DNA of 64,000 nucleotides from Rosellinia necatrix. Lineage: Eukaryota > Ascomycota > Sordariomycetes > Xylariales > Xylariaceae. Where the stretch lies: positions 2,418,001-2,482,000 of the forward strand of contig JAGYVD010000010.1 of the NCBI GenBank assembly GCA_021209875.1. Reading direction: 5' to 3'. Within the stretch, counting starts at the first letter, position 1. Every line of letters starts with the position of its first letter. Made by a program: the position numbers and the translations under genes. Under the pieces are notes generated by a model that was not told the origin of the DNA, ran no database searches, and saw nothing but the letters and a program-made list of their open reading frames with translations. This document shows, one piece after another, positions 11,725 through 22,570 of the stretch.

Positions 11725-13237
11725 ATGCAACCCTACAAATTGACGGCTACCCAAGCCTTATCCAGCATTAGGGACGGATTATTGACCGTGGAACAATATG
11801 CTCAATCCCTCCTTCAACGCATTCGAGAGCGCGACCCAGCCATACAAGCGTGGGAATATCTTGATCCGGAATATGTCATTAGAGAAGCCGGACGACTTGA
11901 TCAAGTCCCCCTTGGGGAGCGAGGTCCGATACACGGCCTCCCCATCGCTATAAAGGATATAATCTATACCAGAGGTAGTTCCTGTTGACGCCTACAAAGA
12001 TGCTTACTCATTATAGCAAAGACATGCCCACACAACACAATTCCCCTATCTACAAAGGGGATGCACCAAAACTAGATGCGGGATCGGTTATAATATTGCG
12101 CCGGGCCGGGGCATTAATACTTGGTGAGAGGGCGTGGCAAGCTTCGGCCTCAAATTCTACATTCTAACCCCCGAATAGGGAAAACGACAACGACCGAGTT
12201 CGCTTCGACGCAGGGCGGACCGAAGACTCGCAACCCACACGACCCGACGAGGACACCAGGCGGCTCGTCGTCCGGATCGGCCGCTGCGGTCGGCGACTTC
12301 CAAGCCCCGATCGCCGTGGGGTCGCAGACCGGCGGCTCGACCATCCGCCCGGGCTCCTTTAACGGCATCTACGCCCTGAAGCCGACGTGGAACGCCGTCA
12401 GCCGCGAAGGGCAGAAAACCTACTCGCTCACCCTGGACACGATCGGGTTTTTCGCGCGCTGCACGGACGACCTGGAGCTCATGGCCGATGTATTCGGGCT
12501 CGAGGACGACCACGCCCCGGCAGAGGGGTTCGAGGTGAAGGGCGCGCGCTTCGCCGTGGTGAAGACCCCCGCATGGCCAGAGGCCGGCCCGGGCACCTCG
12601 TCGGCGTTGGAGACCGGCGCGCGGCTCCTCCGAAGCCACGGCGCCGAGGTCGAAGAGGTCGAACTGCCGCCCGGGTTCGATCGGGCGCCCGAATGGTACC
12701 GCAGCCTACTTCAAGGCGAGGCCCGGGCGACGTTCTTGCCGGAATACAGGCTCGCGAAGGCGGAGCTGTCCCCGTTCCTAGTCGACCATGTCGAGAACGC
12801 GAACGGCATCTCTCGGGCGGCGCAGGTCGAGGCCTACGACGGGATCGCCGCGCTGCGACCCGTAATCGACGGCATAGCGAGGAAATACGCGGCGATCCTC
12901 ACCCCCAGCGTCGTGGACGAGGCGCCGGTCGGGACCGAGAGCACAGGGAGCCCGGCGTTCAATAGCATGTGGACGGTGAGTTACATCAGATCACGAAAAG
13001 GGGGTCCATTGGACCATCCAGGGAATCTATCTGCACTGTAGGCTTTGCTGACTGCATCTCACCCCCCAGGCCCTACACACGCCGGTTGTCAATATTCCGG
13101 GATTCGGGGGCACTAATGGTATGCCCGTGGGACTTTCGTTGGTTGCACCGCGTTATCACGATAGACACCTACTTGCCGTATCTAAAGCGGTGGGGCGCAT
13201 TTTTGAGTCTGAAGGGGGTTGGAAGCGCTGCCTTTAA
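11725..13237 (+). CDS. Amidase (amidase-signature family)
   Basis: Ser-cisSer-Lys hydrolase of the GatA/acetamidase superfamily that cleaves amide bonds. Four exons, 11725-11974, 12022-12123, 12179-12975 and 13070-13237, give 438 residues with consistent phase; introns are 47, 55 and 94 nt. The catalytic Lys is in LPIAIKDI (about residue 77). The Gly/Ser-rich signature TPGGSSSGSAA holds the cis-Ser (about 147-151), and GSQTGGSTIRPGSF supplies the nucleophilic Ser (about 171). The C-terminal exon reads TPVVNIPGFGGTNGMPVGLS, the typical substrate-pocket loop. No signal peptide. Exons 1, 2 and 4 are of ordinary base composition while exon 3 is strongly GC-rich. It lies in tandem with the GrpB gene. 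Substrate unknown. Confidence 0.9.
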
Positions 13238-13727
13238 TCTGTTCCGTTAGGCACTTCTTCAGAATTTCGGTCCCTTCCATGATTCTTTGCATAGGTATTA
13301 CTAGCGTGTCTCCCGGTTAGTTCCCTTCAGGTATTTTACCGTACCTAGGCTTGCCTGCAGTATCATCCGCACCAATGCCCCCTGTAACGAATACAGGACT
13401 ACTGTGCCGCCTTCCCCAGCCAAAGTACACCGTACCACTCACTACCTAAGCCCTAACGTGTATGCCCAAAGTTGGCTCGAACTTTCGAGATGCGATGCGC
13501 CTAGACAGCTAAGTCTTCGCATTCCTACAGTATGACCACCCCGCCCACTCCAATACAACCCAGTGCCCCTTCGTAGACTACCGACTACCTAGAAAGAGAA
13601 ATGATCTTCCGCGACTCAATAAATAAGTATCTAGAGGATAGATGAATCAAACAGCCCTACTCAACGTAAACCCCCCTCATTAAATCCTTATCATTCCGAA
13701 TCCAGTGCAATCTCACAAACCACAACA
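13238..13727. other. Intergenic spacer upstream of GrpB gene
   Basis: About 490 nt between the amidase stop and the GrpB start. No gene seen; the GrpB promoter should lie here. Confidence 0.6.
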
Positions 13728-14363
13728 ATGGCCTCCGCACTCGAGGTGACGACGATCCTGGAGGCCGACGAGAAAGACATCGAGATCATCTCGACCAGGC
13801 CGCAGAAGCCGCTCCAGATCGTCGAGTACGATCCCGAGTGGCCGGCGCAGTACGCCGAGGTGGAGGCGCGAATCCGGCGGGCACTCGGGAACGACGCTGG
13901 CGGGGACGGGAACGGGGTGGTGGTGGAGGTGACGCACGTGGGGTCGACGAGCGTGCCGGGGCTGCCGGCCAAGGACGTGATCGACGTGGACCTGGTGGTG
14001 GCGGACCCGGGGGACGAGGCGTCGTACGCGCCGGCGCTGGGGGCGGCCGGCTTCCGGTTCCTGCTGCGCGAGCCGGCCTGGTACCGGCACCGGCTCTTCT
14101 ACCTCCCGGCGCCCTACTACGTCAACCTGCACGTCTTCGGCCCCGAGAGCCCCGAGCTCGCGCGCCACCGCCTCTTCCGCGACTGGCTGCGCGGCCACCC
14201 GGACGACCGCGCCCGCTACGCCGCCGCCAAGCGCGACGCCGCCCTCGCCGCCGCCGCCGCCGGCGAGAGGGTCCAGCAGTACAACCTCCGCAAGGAGCCC
14301 GTCCTGCGGGAGATCCTGCACCGCGTCTTCGAGGCGCATGGGCTCTTGACTCCCTCGACGTGA
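13728..14363 (+). CDS. GrpB-family (UPF0157) nucleotidyltransferase-fold protein
   Basis: Intronless, 211 residues. After a short N-terminal extension the GrpB domain begins at IVEYDPEWPAQY and contains the hallmark HVGSTSVPGLPAKDVIDVDL, the nucleotidyltransferase-like core with the Gly-Ser loop and paired acidic residues. A Tyr/Arg/His-rich strand (WYRHRLFYLP) and NLHVF follow, and the C-terminal helix ends in the typical YNLRKEPVLREI region. In bacteria the domain occurs alone or fused to dephospho-CoA kinase; its biochemical role is not settled. The gene is very GC-rich with almost exclusively G/C third positions. The start ATG follows a good CACAACA context. Confidence 0.9.
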   Translation: MASALEVTTILEADEKDIEIISTRPQKPLQIVEYDPEWPAQYAEVEARIRRALGNDAGGDGNGVVVEVTHVGSTSVPGLPAKDVIDVDLVVADPGDEASYAPALGAAGFRFLLREPAWYRHRLFYLPAPYYVNLHVFGPESPELARHRLFRDWLRGHPDDRARYAAAKRDAALAAAAAGERVQQYNLRKEPVLREILHRVFEAHGLLTPST

Positions 14364-14718
14364 AGAAGAAGGAAAAAGAAAAGGGGACCTCGACGTACAG
14401 CAAGAAAGATGGCGAAGCGGTTCCATGGGAATGAAGTACTCATGCTGTTGTGTTTATGCGTCCCACAAGATGTATCAAGGCGTAAACAAGAGACGTACAT
14501 ATTAGATCAGAATAAACAGGCGATAGAGCTAGGTTTTCTAATCAATATCTAATGCTACAAACCTACCACAGAACCGTGGCATTACATAGTCCGTATAAGA
14601 ATATAATCTCATAGCTCGCAACTAGTACCCCCCCGCCCTTACTATTCACAGAGCGCGAGCCCCTCTAAATCTATACGAGCTGATCACCCATTACTCTGGC
14701 GGCCCGACAGCTCCAACC
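14364..14718. other. Spacer between convergent GrpB and small-protein genes
   Basis: About 355 nt of AT-richer sequence holding the two 3' ends. No gene seen. Confidence 0.6.
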
Positions 14719-15102
14719 TCACAATTTCGAGTCGCGCCGGACGACCTCTTCGCCCTCGGCGCCTCGCTCGCTCTCGGCCGGCACGCCCGGGCTCGTTTCG
14801 TTTTTGAGACTGATCGGGTCCCCCAGCTGGCTCGGGTCGGCGTCGGCGCCGCTTAGCTTCTTCGCCGCTTTCTCCCTCGGGGTCTCGCCGCCGCGGCCAC
14901 CACCACCACCACCGCTGCCCTGCCGTTCCGCGGATGACGCCGGCGGGGGCCGGGGTGGCGACGTGGCGGCGCCCAGTTCCTCGTCGGTCGGCACGGTGTC
15001 CGAGCTCTCGGCCTTCAGGCTGACGGGGTCGCCGAGCAGGCTTGGGTTGGCGCTCGGGCCGTGGAGCTTCCTGGCCGCCTTCTCGCGCAGGGTCTCGGGC
15101 AT
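14719..15102 (-). CDS. Small hydrophilic protein with an internally duplicated motif
   Basis: 127 residues, intronless. Two copies of a roughly 27-residue motif are obvious: near residues 5-31 (REKAARKLHGPSANPSLLGD, then PVSLK) and near 74-100 (REKAAKKLSGADADPSQLGD, then PISLK). They are joined by a Pro-, Ser- and Gly-rich linker containing a run of six Gly. There is no signal peptide, membrane segment or cysteine; composition is charged and probably disordered. Conservation between the two copies in spite of the degenerate linker indicates selection on the motif and supports a real gene. Function unknown; a stress-related or scaffold role would be guesswork. The next gene downstream on the plus side, GrpB, is convergent with it. 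Confidence 0.75.
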   Translation of the reverse strand: MPETLREKAARKLHGPSANPSLLGDPVSLKAESSDTVPTDEELGAATSPPRPPPASSAERQGSGGGGGGRGGETPREKAAKKLSGADADPSQLGDPISLKNETSPGVPAESERGAEGEEVVRRDSKL

Positions 15103-16005
15103 TTTATACGCAAAGGCCCACAGGTTTTTTTGGGGGTTGCTTTTCAGAGTAGCGGGATGTTACGAAGAGACCAGAGTGTTATAAAGAGGATAGCGGAAAC
15201 GGACGATGGTCCACGATGTGAATAGGTACGGAACGAGTGCCCTGGCCAGAATCTAGATGAAAGGATCGTTTATTGTGTAGCTATGTTCCGCCTACCACCT
15301 CGTTTCATGCGTAAATGGCTTGAATGACCTCATATTCACGTGGTAGGCCGTGCCTCACAACCTATCTACGTAGTGGCTAGTTAAGTGAGTAGTGGCCGAT
15401 GACCTCATGAGAGAATAGTCTACTCGTCGTCGAGTTGTAGTAACGAATGTAATGACATCTGGATGGAGTCAAGCCCGACCATCCATAATATTTGTTTAGT
15501 GGAGAGGGTAGATACCTAATAGAACGTATCTGGTTGGACGGGAACACGTGGGCGACGTGTACTTAGGCGTGTGGTTTCACGTAACGGATGCCCAAAAGGC
15601 CCTAAAAAAAGGGGGGGAGGGAGAGAAGGGAACTGAACCCACCTAAGCCCAAATACTGGGTATGGGAAACGTGATCGGATCAAAATCACCCTGCATTAGT
15701 ATTGGGATAAAGCTTCAACGAAGAATAGGAATTACTTAGGCATAAACTCCGTTGGTCATATCAAACCACCTTGTCGCTTGGATCAATGAGACTAGAAACG
15801 GGATACTTTTCATTTCGAATCGGGTTCTATTTGCCATATCGTGGAGTATCTAGTAGCAGTCGGTTTTATGTTAGCAAGAACAATTCACGAGACAACGCCA
15901 AAACGCCGAACGCCGTCGTAATGAAAGAATAAAAAAAAGGGCGTCACGTCATTATTAACTACAGCATTTTAACATATATACAGGGTGGTGTTGTTTAACA
16001 GCCAG
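15103..16005. other. Intergenic spacer
   Basis: About 900 nt, mostly of balanced or AT-rich composition with a short A/G run near 15603-15630. No coding sequence seen; the promoter of the duplicated-motif protein must lie at the left end. Confidence 0.6.
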
Positions 16006-17082
16006 TCATCTTTTAAGACTTCTTGGTCTCGCACGTATAGGGTCGGTTGACGGCTTTTGTATGCGCCCGATTTCGGGGCTCCTTCGTCGTAGCCGCACTG
16101 AACTAGGACTCGCGTTGCGAACCCTCCGCCTCAGTGTCGCACATGTAAGTGGTAATGGTACCGTACTCGATACCAATCCCGCCGACATGTCATGTGACAA
16201 GTACGAATCCGCGGCGATGTCGCGAGGAGTTGGCGTCTCTGACCCCGGCGACTCTTCCATTGGCACACTGTCTTCTCGTTCTTGAGGAGGCTGTGGGGCG
16301 GATGGGTCGAGTTGCTCGTGACTATCGCGGTTCTTGTCATGTTTATCATGAATGGGATATTCCAGGAGGTTCATATCTGAAATTTCAGACATTGGAGTCG
16401 TTGGCGTATCTGGGTCATCCCATTGGGACGTCTCATCATCGTACTCTCCAGTAAGAGTGGTTGATAGTAGCATGACATCCGATTCAGGTTCGGAGAACGA
16501 GAGCGTTCTGGCGGGAGTAGAGACATTGGACGAATCGGAGCATGTAGTGAGGGAGCGAGGCGAAGGGGGGAAGTGACTTGCTGGAATTGGTTTTGTTGAC
16601 ATGGCGCTAACAAACGACAAGGGTTCGTGCGTCATTAGGGGTACGTGATCATCTACCTCGTCGAAGAACGACTTGGTGGCCGGGTCTTGAGTGCACGCGT
16701 TCCACTGGTGATCTTCGGGGAGGTAAGAAGAGAAATACCTGACGAGCGAGTCAAACGACCGAGTACGGAAGAGCTGTATCGCATGCTGCCACTGGTCGGT
16801 GCCGATGAGCTTGGGGTTTGCAATGATCTCGACCGATGCCGACTGAAGGCTTTCATTCAGCTCGCGAAGCCGAGACTGCTTGCGCTCTTCGAGCATGCGA
16901 TGAAACTCGTCCAAGTCTACGGCCGTCTTCGATAGCTCGCGTACGTCATTGTGGAAAGCGTCAGGGTCCTGAATGGACAAGGTGACGGTGTTATACTGAT
17001 CTTGAAGTTTGGTGTAGAGATCCTCTCTCTTCATTCCAAATTTCCATGCTTGCCAGGAACAACCACCATCAGGCTCATCCAT
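16006..17082 (-). CDS. Uncharacterised protein with helical N terminus and disordered C terminus
   Basis: Single open frame of 358 residues. Residues about 15-135 are predicted by eye to be helical (long runs such as FHRMLEERKQSRLRELNESL) with conserved-looking aromatic positions (DQWQHAIQLFRTRSFDSLVRYF). From about 150 onward the protein is Ser/Thr/Pro/Asp-rich and looks disordered, ending in a basic Arg-rich tail that could be a nuclear signal. Codon choice is balanced and there are no in-frame breaks, unlike the shadow frames nearby. No named domain recognised. It is transcribed in the same direction as the small duplicated-motif gene about 0.9 kb away. Confidence 0.75.
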   Translation of the reverse strand: MDEPDGGCSWQAWKFGMKREDLYTKLQDQYNTVTLSIQDPDAFHNDVRELSKTAVDLDEFHRMLEERKQSRLRELNESLQSASVEIIANPKLIGTDQWQHAIQLFRTRSFDSLVRYFSSYLPEDHQWNACTQDPATKSFFDEVDDHVPLMTHEPLSFVSAMSTKPIPASHFPPSPRSLTTCSDSSNVSTPARTLSFSEPESDVMLLSTTLTGEYDDETSQWDDPDTPTTPMSEISDMNLLEYPIHDKHDKNRDSHEQLDPSAPQPPQEREDSVPMEESPGSETPTPRDIAADSYLSHDMSAGLVSSTVPLPLTCATLRRRVRNASPSSVRLRRRSPEIGRIQKPSTDPIRARPRSLKR

Positions 17083-19492
17083 TCTCTGTTTTCGAGGCGT
17101 GTCTAGAGCGGATGACGAACGGACGGAAGAACGAATGACCCGGTAGGTTATTCGCGTAGAAGGGCGTCGTCGGTCTTGGGCTTCCGTCTCGGTGTCGAGC
17201 TAGTTCTAGAGGGGGGGGGTTTGTCTTTACTGATTCTAGGGTTCGGTATGCTGGAGGGCGTTGTTAGGGAGGGCGGACGTAATGGTAGATTAATATGGCG
17301 TCGGTTGCCCGGCGGATGGGCTTTTGGCCTGCTTTGTATATAGAGGGCGCTCTTTGTTCGTTTGGGACGTGTGATTTTGTAAAAACCATCTAGGAACAAT
17401 AAGAGCCGGCCATTTTGATTATTGATTTAATGGATGCTGTCGTTCAGACTATGAAATTGTGCGAATTTTTACAATCAACCCTGCAATTTGGTTGTTGTGT
17501 TTGGTTGTCGTAGTCGTGTGGACTGTGGGCGGACCTTGATGCTAAATTCTACTTGTAAGGAGCTGGGAAATGGACGACGACGACGAGGCAAACTGGGTGG
17601 GCGACCGCTAGTACCCATACCGGCGCCCAAGCGATGGTCTGAGGTATTTGCCGGCCTCGCCCCCTCCCACAGAAAGCCGATCACAAGTCGGTCCTTCCTT
17701 GAGTCGACCAAGAAGCTAATCCCCTTTGGACAAGAGTTGGTCGTCCTTATTAACTTTAAACAGCTTAGCAGGTTTCTATTTGAACTCGGATTAGCGGTCC
17801 AGGCGGGCTCCGCCTCCACCTCTTGCCAATCGCGTAAATAACCCCTGACAGGTGCACCCAATCGACTTGCACATAGTGAGACACAAGTGGAGCCACACAC
17901 ACGTCTTGAAATACCTGGCAACCAATGATGACATGGCATTTCTCGACACAACATGCAACACGTAACTCTTAGCCTGCTTGCGGATGAACATGCCTCCATT
18001 CACGCCATCCGTCATCCGAAGCCAACCAATTTTGCACATAGCCCGCCCGGACCACCCTGATTGCGACCGCACCGCCAGTTTCATGGCCATCTGACGCCTT
18101 GGGAGCAAGCCATTTAGGGCTCACTCATCAACACTCATTCTCCATCGCATCCGATCGTATATGAGCGTATATGTAACTACAGTGGGTAAGTGAGTGTATG
18201 ATAATACGCCACTATTACTTGTAGTTATGGGCAAGAACTCGACTCATGAAGTGGCGCTTGCACGCCTCAATGCCAGTGTTTTTAGCCTCAGTATCCCTCC
18301 GGCCAGCGGAATGATTAGTCTCGGCCAAAGGACGAATGGCCGAGACCATACAGCGACATTTCCATCCCTCGTTTTTCCCGCCACGGGGAGATTGCGAATG
18401 CTACATTTGGCAGGGTAGCGGCCGTAGTTATATTATATTGCGACCGCTTTTAGTCCTTACCTGTCGCCTACCTGCTGCCTACCTGCTGAGAGGTGTCTCA
18501 AAGAGGCGCATTTTAGGATGGCTGTTTGGGGGCTCAAAACTCTCAATGGCGTTAGAACCCTTGGGGAAGTAGTTCTCTGCTCTCACCACGCTGCTGCTCG
18601 TCCGTCGCTCCGAGTCTGCCCAGCAGAGCCACACCTCAGTCGCAAGACCCGCTCACCTGCCTCATTCACAGAAACAGTTGGGGCCTGGAGGCCACACACC
18701 TAATCAATTCTAGGATGTCTGCCTGTTGGGTTTTTAGTCGTGTGACCGAATCAGGAACACATTCAACACCATCCGAGTGAGTAAGGGCCTGGTTGCGCGG
18801 ACGCCCTTTCGCGCGCTTTTCAAAGGAGATGCTATTTGTTGCTTGCCTCACATTCTCTCCATCTTCCATCTGCTGAGAGATAACTCTGCAACAGATCAAA
18901 ATCGCGACATATCCACCCCTCTAAGCTTCACGGTGTGCTGTAGGTGTCCCGAGTGTGCTAGAGGGCGGCGTAGCCCAATCCTGATGAGGCAACTCAGGCC
19001 ACTCTCCAGACTGACTAATACGCCGCGCCCAGTGGAACCTGTATTTATACCTGCAGTGCCCTGCTGGTTGGCCGAAGAAGAGACAGGGAAACGACCAGGC
19101 TTGGCCACCGTAGGAATCATTTACGGCGGGATCAGCCGCACAGCACCCATTTCGCACACTTTCTGTCTTCTGCGCTTCTGACCCCTTCGATGACTGCTTG
19201 AACACAGAGACAGTTCCGGTGTCAAGAGTCTCAAGGCCAGCTCATCTGATCGTGATAACTCTCTATCTGGTCACCCCCAACTTTAAGATGGCATTCTGAA
19301 CTGAACAAGCTGATTGATCTGTCAACTTCGCTCGAAGTCGTTGAGTGAATTTTCTCCCATTTTCTATTTCTTCTCGAACCATCTCATTTTTATGCAAGGC
19401 GGATACTAGAGTTCCATCATATTTCCCATTCCTATAGTTATTGTCACCTATGCCACATATATACCCTGCGCAACCTTTCTGCCCTTTACGCC
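17083..19492. other. 2.4 kb spacer between divergent genes
   Basis: Lies between the minus-strand unknown gene and the plus-strand kinase, and should hold both promoters. Several overlapping frames of 60-170 codons occur on both strands but none shows a domain or splice structure. Confidence 0.6.
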
Positions 19493-21325
19493 ATGGCTGC
19501 TGAGGTTTACCCCTCCGAGGAAAAGACGGAGCCGTTCACACCCGAGGAACTCCAGCTACGACTGGGTAAAAGCATCGAAGTTGATGATCTAGGCGATGCT
19601 CAACATGATCATATCCCATTGCACCAGTTGCTGGTCGACGAAGAGCAACATAAGAATGGCCTTCGTATCCTGGTGCGGCCGCTAACAAGAAGCCGTTCCG
19701 TTAGTCCAGGCAACGATAACTGCCAGTGGCTAGCCTTGCGGGCAGAGGTGGGCAATCCTAACCAGCCGAGGTCCAAGGTTCTAGCCGTGACCCAGACCTC
19801 GAAAGACATCAATTTCTCAATCAGGATTCCCCAAGTCGAGGATGAGGACCGCCCACCCCTATGGTGTGAGCTTTACTACGACCCGGCCAGTGATAGCCTG
19901 ATTCTGTGGAATAAGTCGGAAATCCCCATTGCACTCGCCAGAACATCACCTTCGGATACCGTCCGTGCCAACTTCGACCAGGAGATTCTTCCGGGAGCAA
20001 CCCGAGAGGTGTCACCGGGCACGTGGAGGATCAGCGTCGGCATTCCCGTCCTCGACTTCCGAATCTTAGAGAAACGGCCCGCGACGTTGCATGTTCCCTT
20101 AGATAGCTTTGATTCATCGCCTACCCATAGCCAAAACCTGCGGAGTTCGCTGGGTAAGAGATCACTGTCATCCGACGATTTCGCAGCGGAGAATGCAAAG
20201 ATCGAGAAGAGGCTCCGCCCCGATGATGCCCACGGACGAGATAAGGATGGTGTCATCATCGTCATGGGGCCGAAAGACGAGCGTCTTGTCTTCTCCTTGC
20301 CCAACGCGGCCAAAGCAAAGGAGATTGCAATTCCTAACGGCCATACACTACTTGAGGTTCAGAAAGACGAGACCGTCGTGATCCCCGGCGGCGGCGAGCT
20401 CGACGAATATCAATTGACCAAACGCGACCAGATCGCCACTACCGGGGCTTCCTCCGTGTTCACCGCCGAGCATTCCCTAGTCCCCGATGGCGTCATCACG
20501 GTCAAGGTCCTCAAGACCCGAGGTCCCCAGGCAGATAACCGCCCTGCCGACGTGATGCATCGGAATGTGATTCGTCAAGCGGAAGTCTGGCTGCGTGAGT
20601 ACCAAAGCCAGGCGGATCTCGAACACGAATCCATCGTCAAGCTGCACGGCGGCGATGCGCGCTATTTGTCGCTATATATGGAGCATGTCGATGGCAAGGA
20701 CCTAGCTGCTCGTAATGTATGGCGTGACACCGCGACGGATAAATTCACCGGAACACGTGTCGACGCCATCCGCATCTTAAAGGACATCGTGGGCGCCTTG
20801 AATTACGTCCATCAGAAGAAGCGCATCCACAACGACATCAAACCCGCCAATATCTTGTACTCCAAGGATAGGGGCGCCGTGCTCTGCGACTTTGGCCTAT
20901 CAACCAGCACCAGCGACTCGGCCACCAATGGCGGAACTCCTTACTACGTGCCCCCGGAGTTCATTGGTCAGAAGCTTCGCGGTCCCAGTTCGGACGTTTG
21001 GGCGCTCGGCGTAACCATGTTATACGTGTTGAGGAAGATCCCCTTCCCCGACGCCCGCGGAGTCCGGGGCCACCCCAAGCAATTATACTGGATGATCGCG
21101 GATCTAAATCGCAAGCATGGGAACTCGGCCCGCGCCTCCTCCGCCGTCGCACAGATGCAGCAATGGTTGAGCGAGGTCAACGAGGCCAAAGCTCAACTGA
21201 ACCCTCGCGACAAGATCGAGTTCCTCGTACTGCAGATGCTTATACCCCATCCAGTTCAGCGTATAACTATGGCTAAGGTCATGAAAGAATTACATCCCGA
21301 CAGAGATCTGGCTCCGCCGAGATGA
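19493..21325 (+). CDS. Serine/threonine protein kinase with N-terminal FHA-like region
   Basis: Intronless, 610 residues, start in a good context (GCCATGG). Residues about 45-200 contain an FHA-like beta-rich region (variable loops, LYYDPASDSLILWNKS). The kinase domain runs from about 311 to 605. The beta-3 Lys is in GVITVKVLK (about 337), the catalytic loop reads HNDIKPANILY (about 444) and the metal-binding loop CDFGLS (about 464), with activation-segment end GTPYYVPPEF and SDVWALGVTML afterwards. The Arg before the catalytic Asp is replaced by Asn, so this is a non-RD kinase, but Lys and both Asp are kept, so activity is expected. This architecture resembles fungal kinases that expand in plant- and wood-associated ascomycetes. 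Substrate unknown. Confidence 0.92.
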   Translation: MAAEVYPSEEKTEPFTPEELQLRLGKSIEVDDLGDAQHDHIPLHQLLVDEEQHKNGLRILVRPLTRSRSVSPGNDNCQWLALRAEVGNPNQPRSKVLAVTQTSKDINFSIRIPQVEDEDRPPLWCELYYDPASDSLILWNKSEIPIALARTSPSDTVRANFDQEILPGATREVSPGTWRISVGIPVLDFRILEKRPATLHVPLDSFDSSPTHSQNLRSSLGKRSLSSDDFAAENAKIEKRLRPDDAHGRDKDGVIIVMGPKDERLVFSLPNAAKAKEIAIPNGHTLLEVQKDETVVIPGGGELDEYQLTKRDQIATTGASSVFTAEHSLVPDGVITVKVLKTRGPQADNRPADVMHRNVIRQAEVWLREYQSQADLEHESIVKLHGGDARYLSLYMEHVDGKDLAARNVWRDTATDKFTGTRVDAIRILKDIVGALNYVHQKKRIHNDIKPANILYSKDRGAVLCDFGLSTSTSDSATNGGTPYYVPPEFIGQKLRGPSSDVWALGVTMLYVLRKIPFPDARGVRGHPKQLYWMIADLNRKHGNSARASSAVAQMQQWLSEVNEAKAQLNPRDKIEFLVLQMLIPHPVQRITMAKVMKELHPDRDLAPPR

Positions 21326-21793
21326 AATTTGCCATTGGCATCAATTCAGAACCAATTCCATATATGTGGCAAAGACGCGGGTAGTCGTCGCTAGCTTCTG
21401 CCGTCCACAGACCCTTACGAAATATAACATGCATTATGACCGTACACGCGACAGGATGAGCATGCCTTCAATGTCTGGTTACAACATTCGCCACTCGCCG
21501 CTCACCATGGTGTCCGTTTGCGGGGAGCTCTAGCGCCGTTTCCTTCAAAGTGAATTTCCTCTACACCCCTAGATAGGGTAGGTATATGCGGCGAGATCAT
21601 ATACTATGAAAACAATTTATCACAGGTAGAGTCGATAGCACCATATAGATTTCGTGATATTTGGCTAATCATGATTTTATTAGACCACCGTTTATGGGCA
21701 TTCATTAAGCCGTAAAGGCCCTTCTCGTCAATATTTGGGTATCAAAATCATCAGGACGCCTTGACAAACGCCCATTCCTTCAATCTATCCCCT
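21326..21793. other. Spacer between convergent kinase and BIM1-like genes
   Basis: About 470 nt holding the two 3' ends. No gene seen. Confidence 0.65.
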
Positions 21794-22570
21794 TTACATC
21801 ACGACTATCAGACCAACGGCCGCCACCAAACCAAAAAGAACGGTGCTTCCAAAAGCTTTTGCAGACGCAGCATTTGTAGGTGTTGGGGTCGGGCTTGGAT
21901 CAGTTGCTGTGGTCTGTCCCACGATAGCCGCTGTCACTCCCGTGCTATTGGAGCAAGTGTCACCTGAAGGAGACTGTGCAGTGGATCTGAACACAATATC
22001 GGCACACTATTCGAAAGAAAAGGTACCAAGTCAGTATAGCATCCTACACGGACGACAGACATCGAGGGTCTACTCACGTTGTACAATGCCGATCCTGATT
22101 GGCCGTTGGTGACGACCTGGATAGTGCCATTCTGGCCATCTGCAATATCGGCGGAGAGAGGGAGAGCAGGAATGCAGAAGTTGCCCTTTCCAGTCACGTT
22201 CAACAGTTGCGGGGTGAGGGAGATATTGAAGTTGGTTGCGTTCTCGCCGATCCCAAGGTTGATGTACACGTAACTCCACGGATGGTGGAGGTCAAGTGCC
22301 ACAGAACCACCCTCAATCGGCCAGTCTGTCTTGTTTCCCGCGCCATAGGGTACACCGGCGCCTTGTCATTGTTAGTCAATTGTTTCAGAGCGATGGGTGG
22401 AATGTCTCCGGCAAGAATAGAAATGTAGCCCAAAACATACAAGGATATTCCCATTGGTTGTATGTCGTATTCTCGTCCAGACTATCAGCTCGCCATTCCG
22501 GGTACTCGAGGGCGAAGTGAGCGGATGCTAGCCCGACAAGGGCGACAAGGGTGAGAATAACGGCACGCAT
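21794..22570 (-). CDS. Secreted BIM1-like (X325/LPMO-like) copper protein, GPI-anchored
   Basis: Three exons, 22570-22441, 22361-22078 and 22006-21794, give 208 residues; both introns are GT-AG and phase-consistent. A 17-residue signal peptide ends in GLASA, so the mature chain begins with His (HFALEYPEWRADSL), the copper-brace histidine of the BIM1/X325 family. Further family marks are the Trp-Tyr-Pro-Cys stretch, an Asn/Gly-rich core with DLHHPWSYVYINLG, several N-glycosylation sequons and Cys pairs. The C terminus has a Thr/Pro/Ala stretch followed by a hydrophobic tail (LFGLVAAVGLIVVM), as expected for a GPI signal. Known members bind copper at the cell surface; some support copper acquisition and others are thought to act in cell-wall remodelling. 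It is convergent with the kinase gene. Confidence 0.9.
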
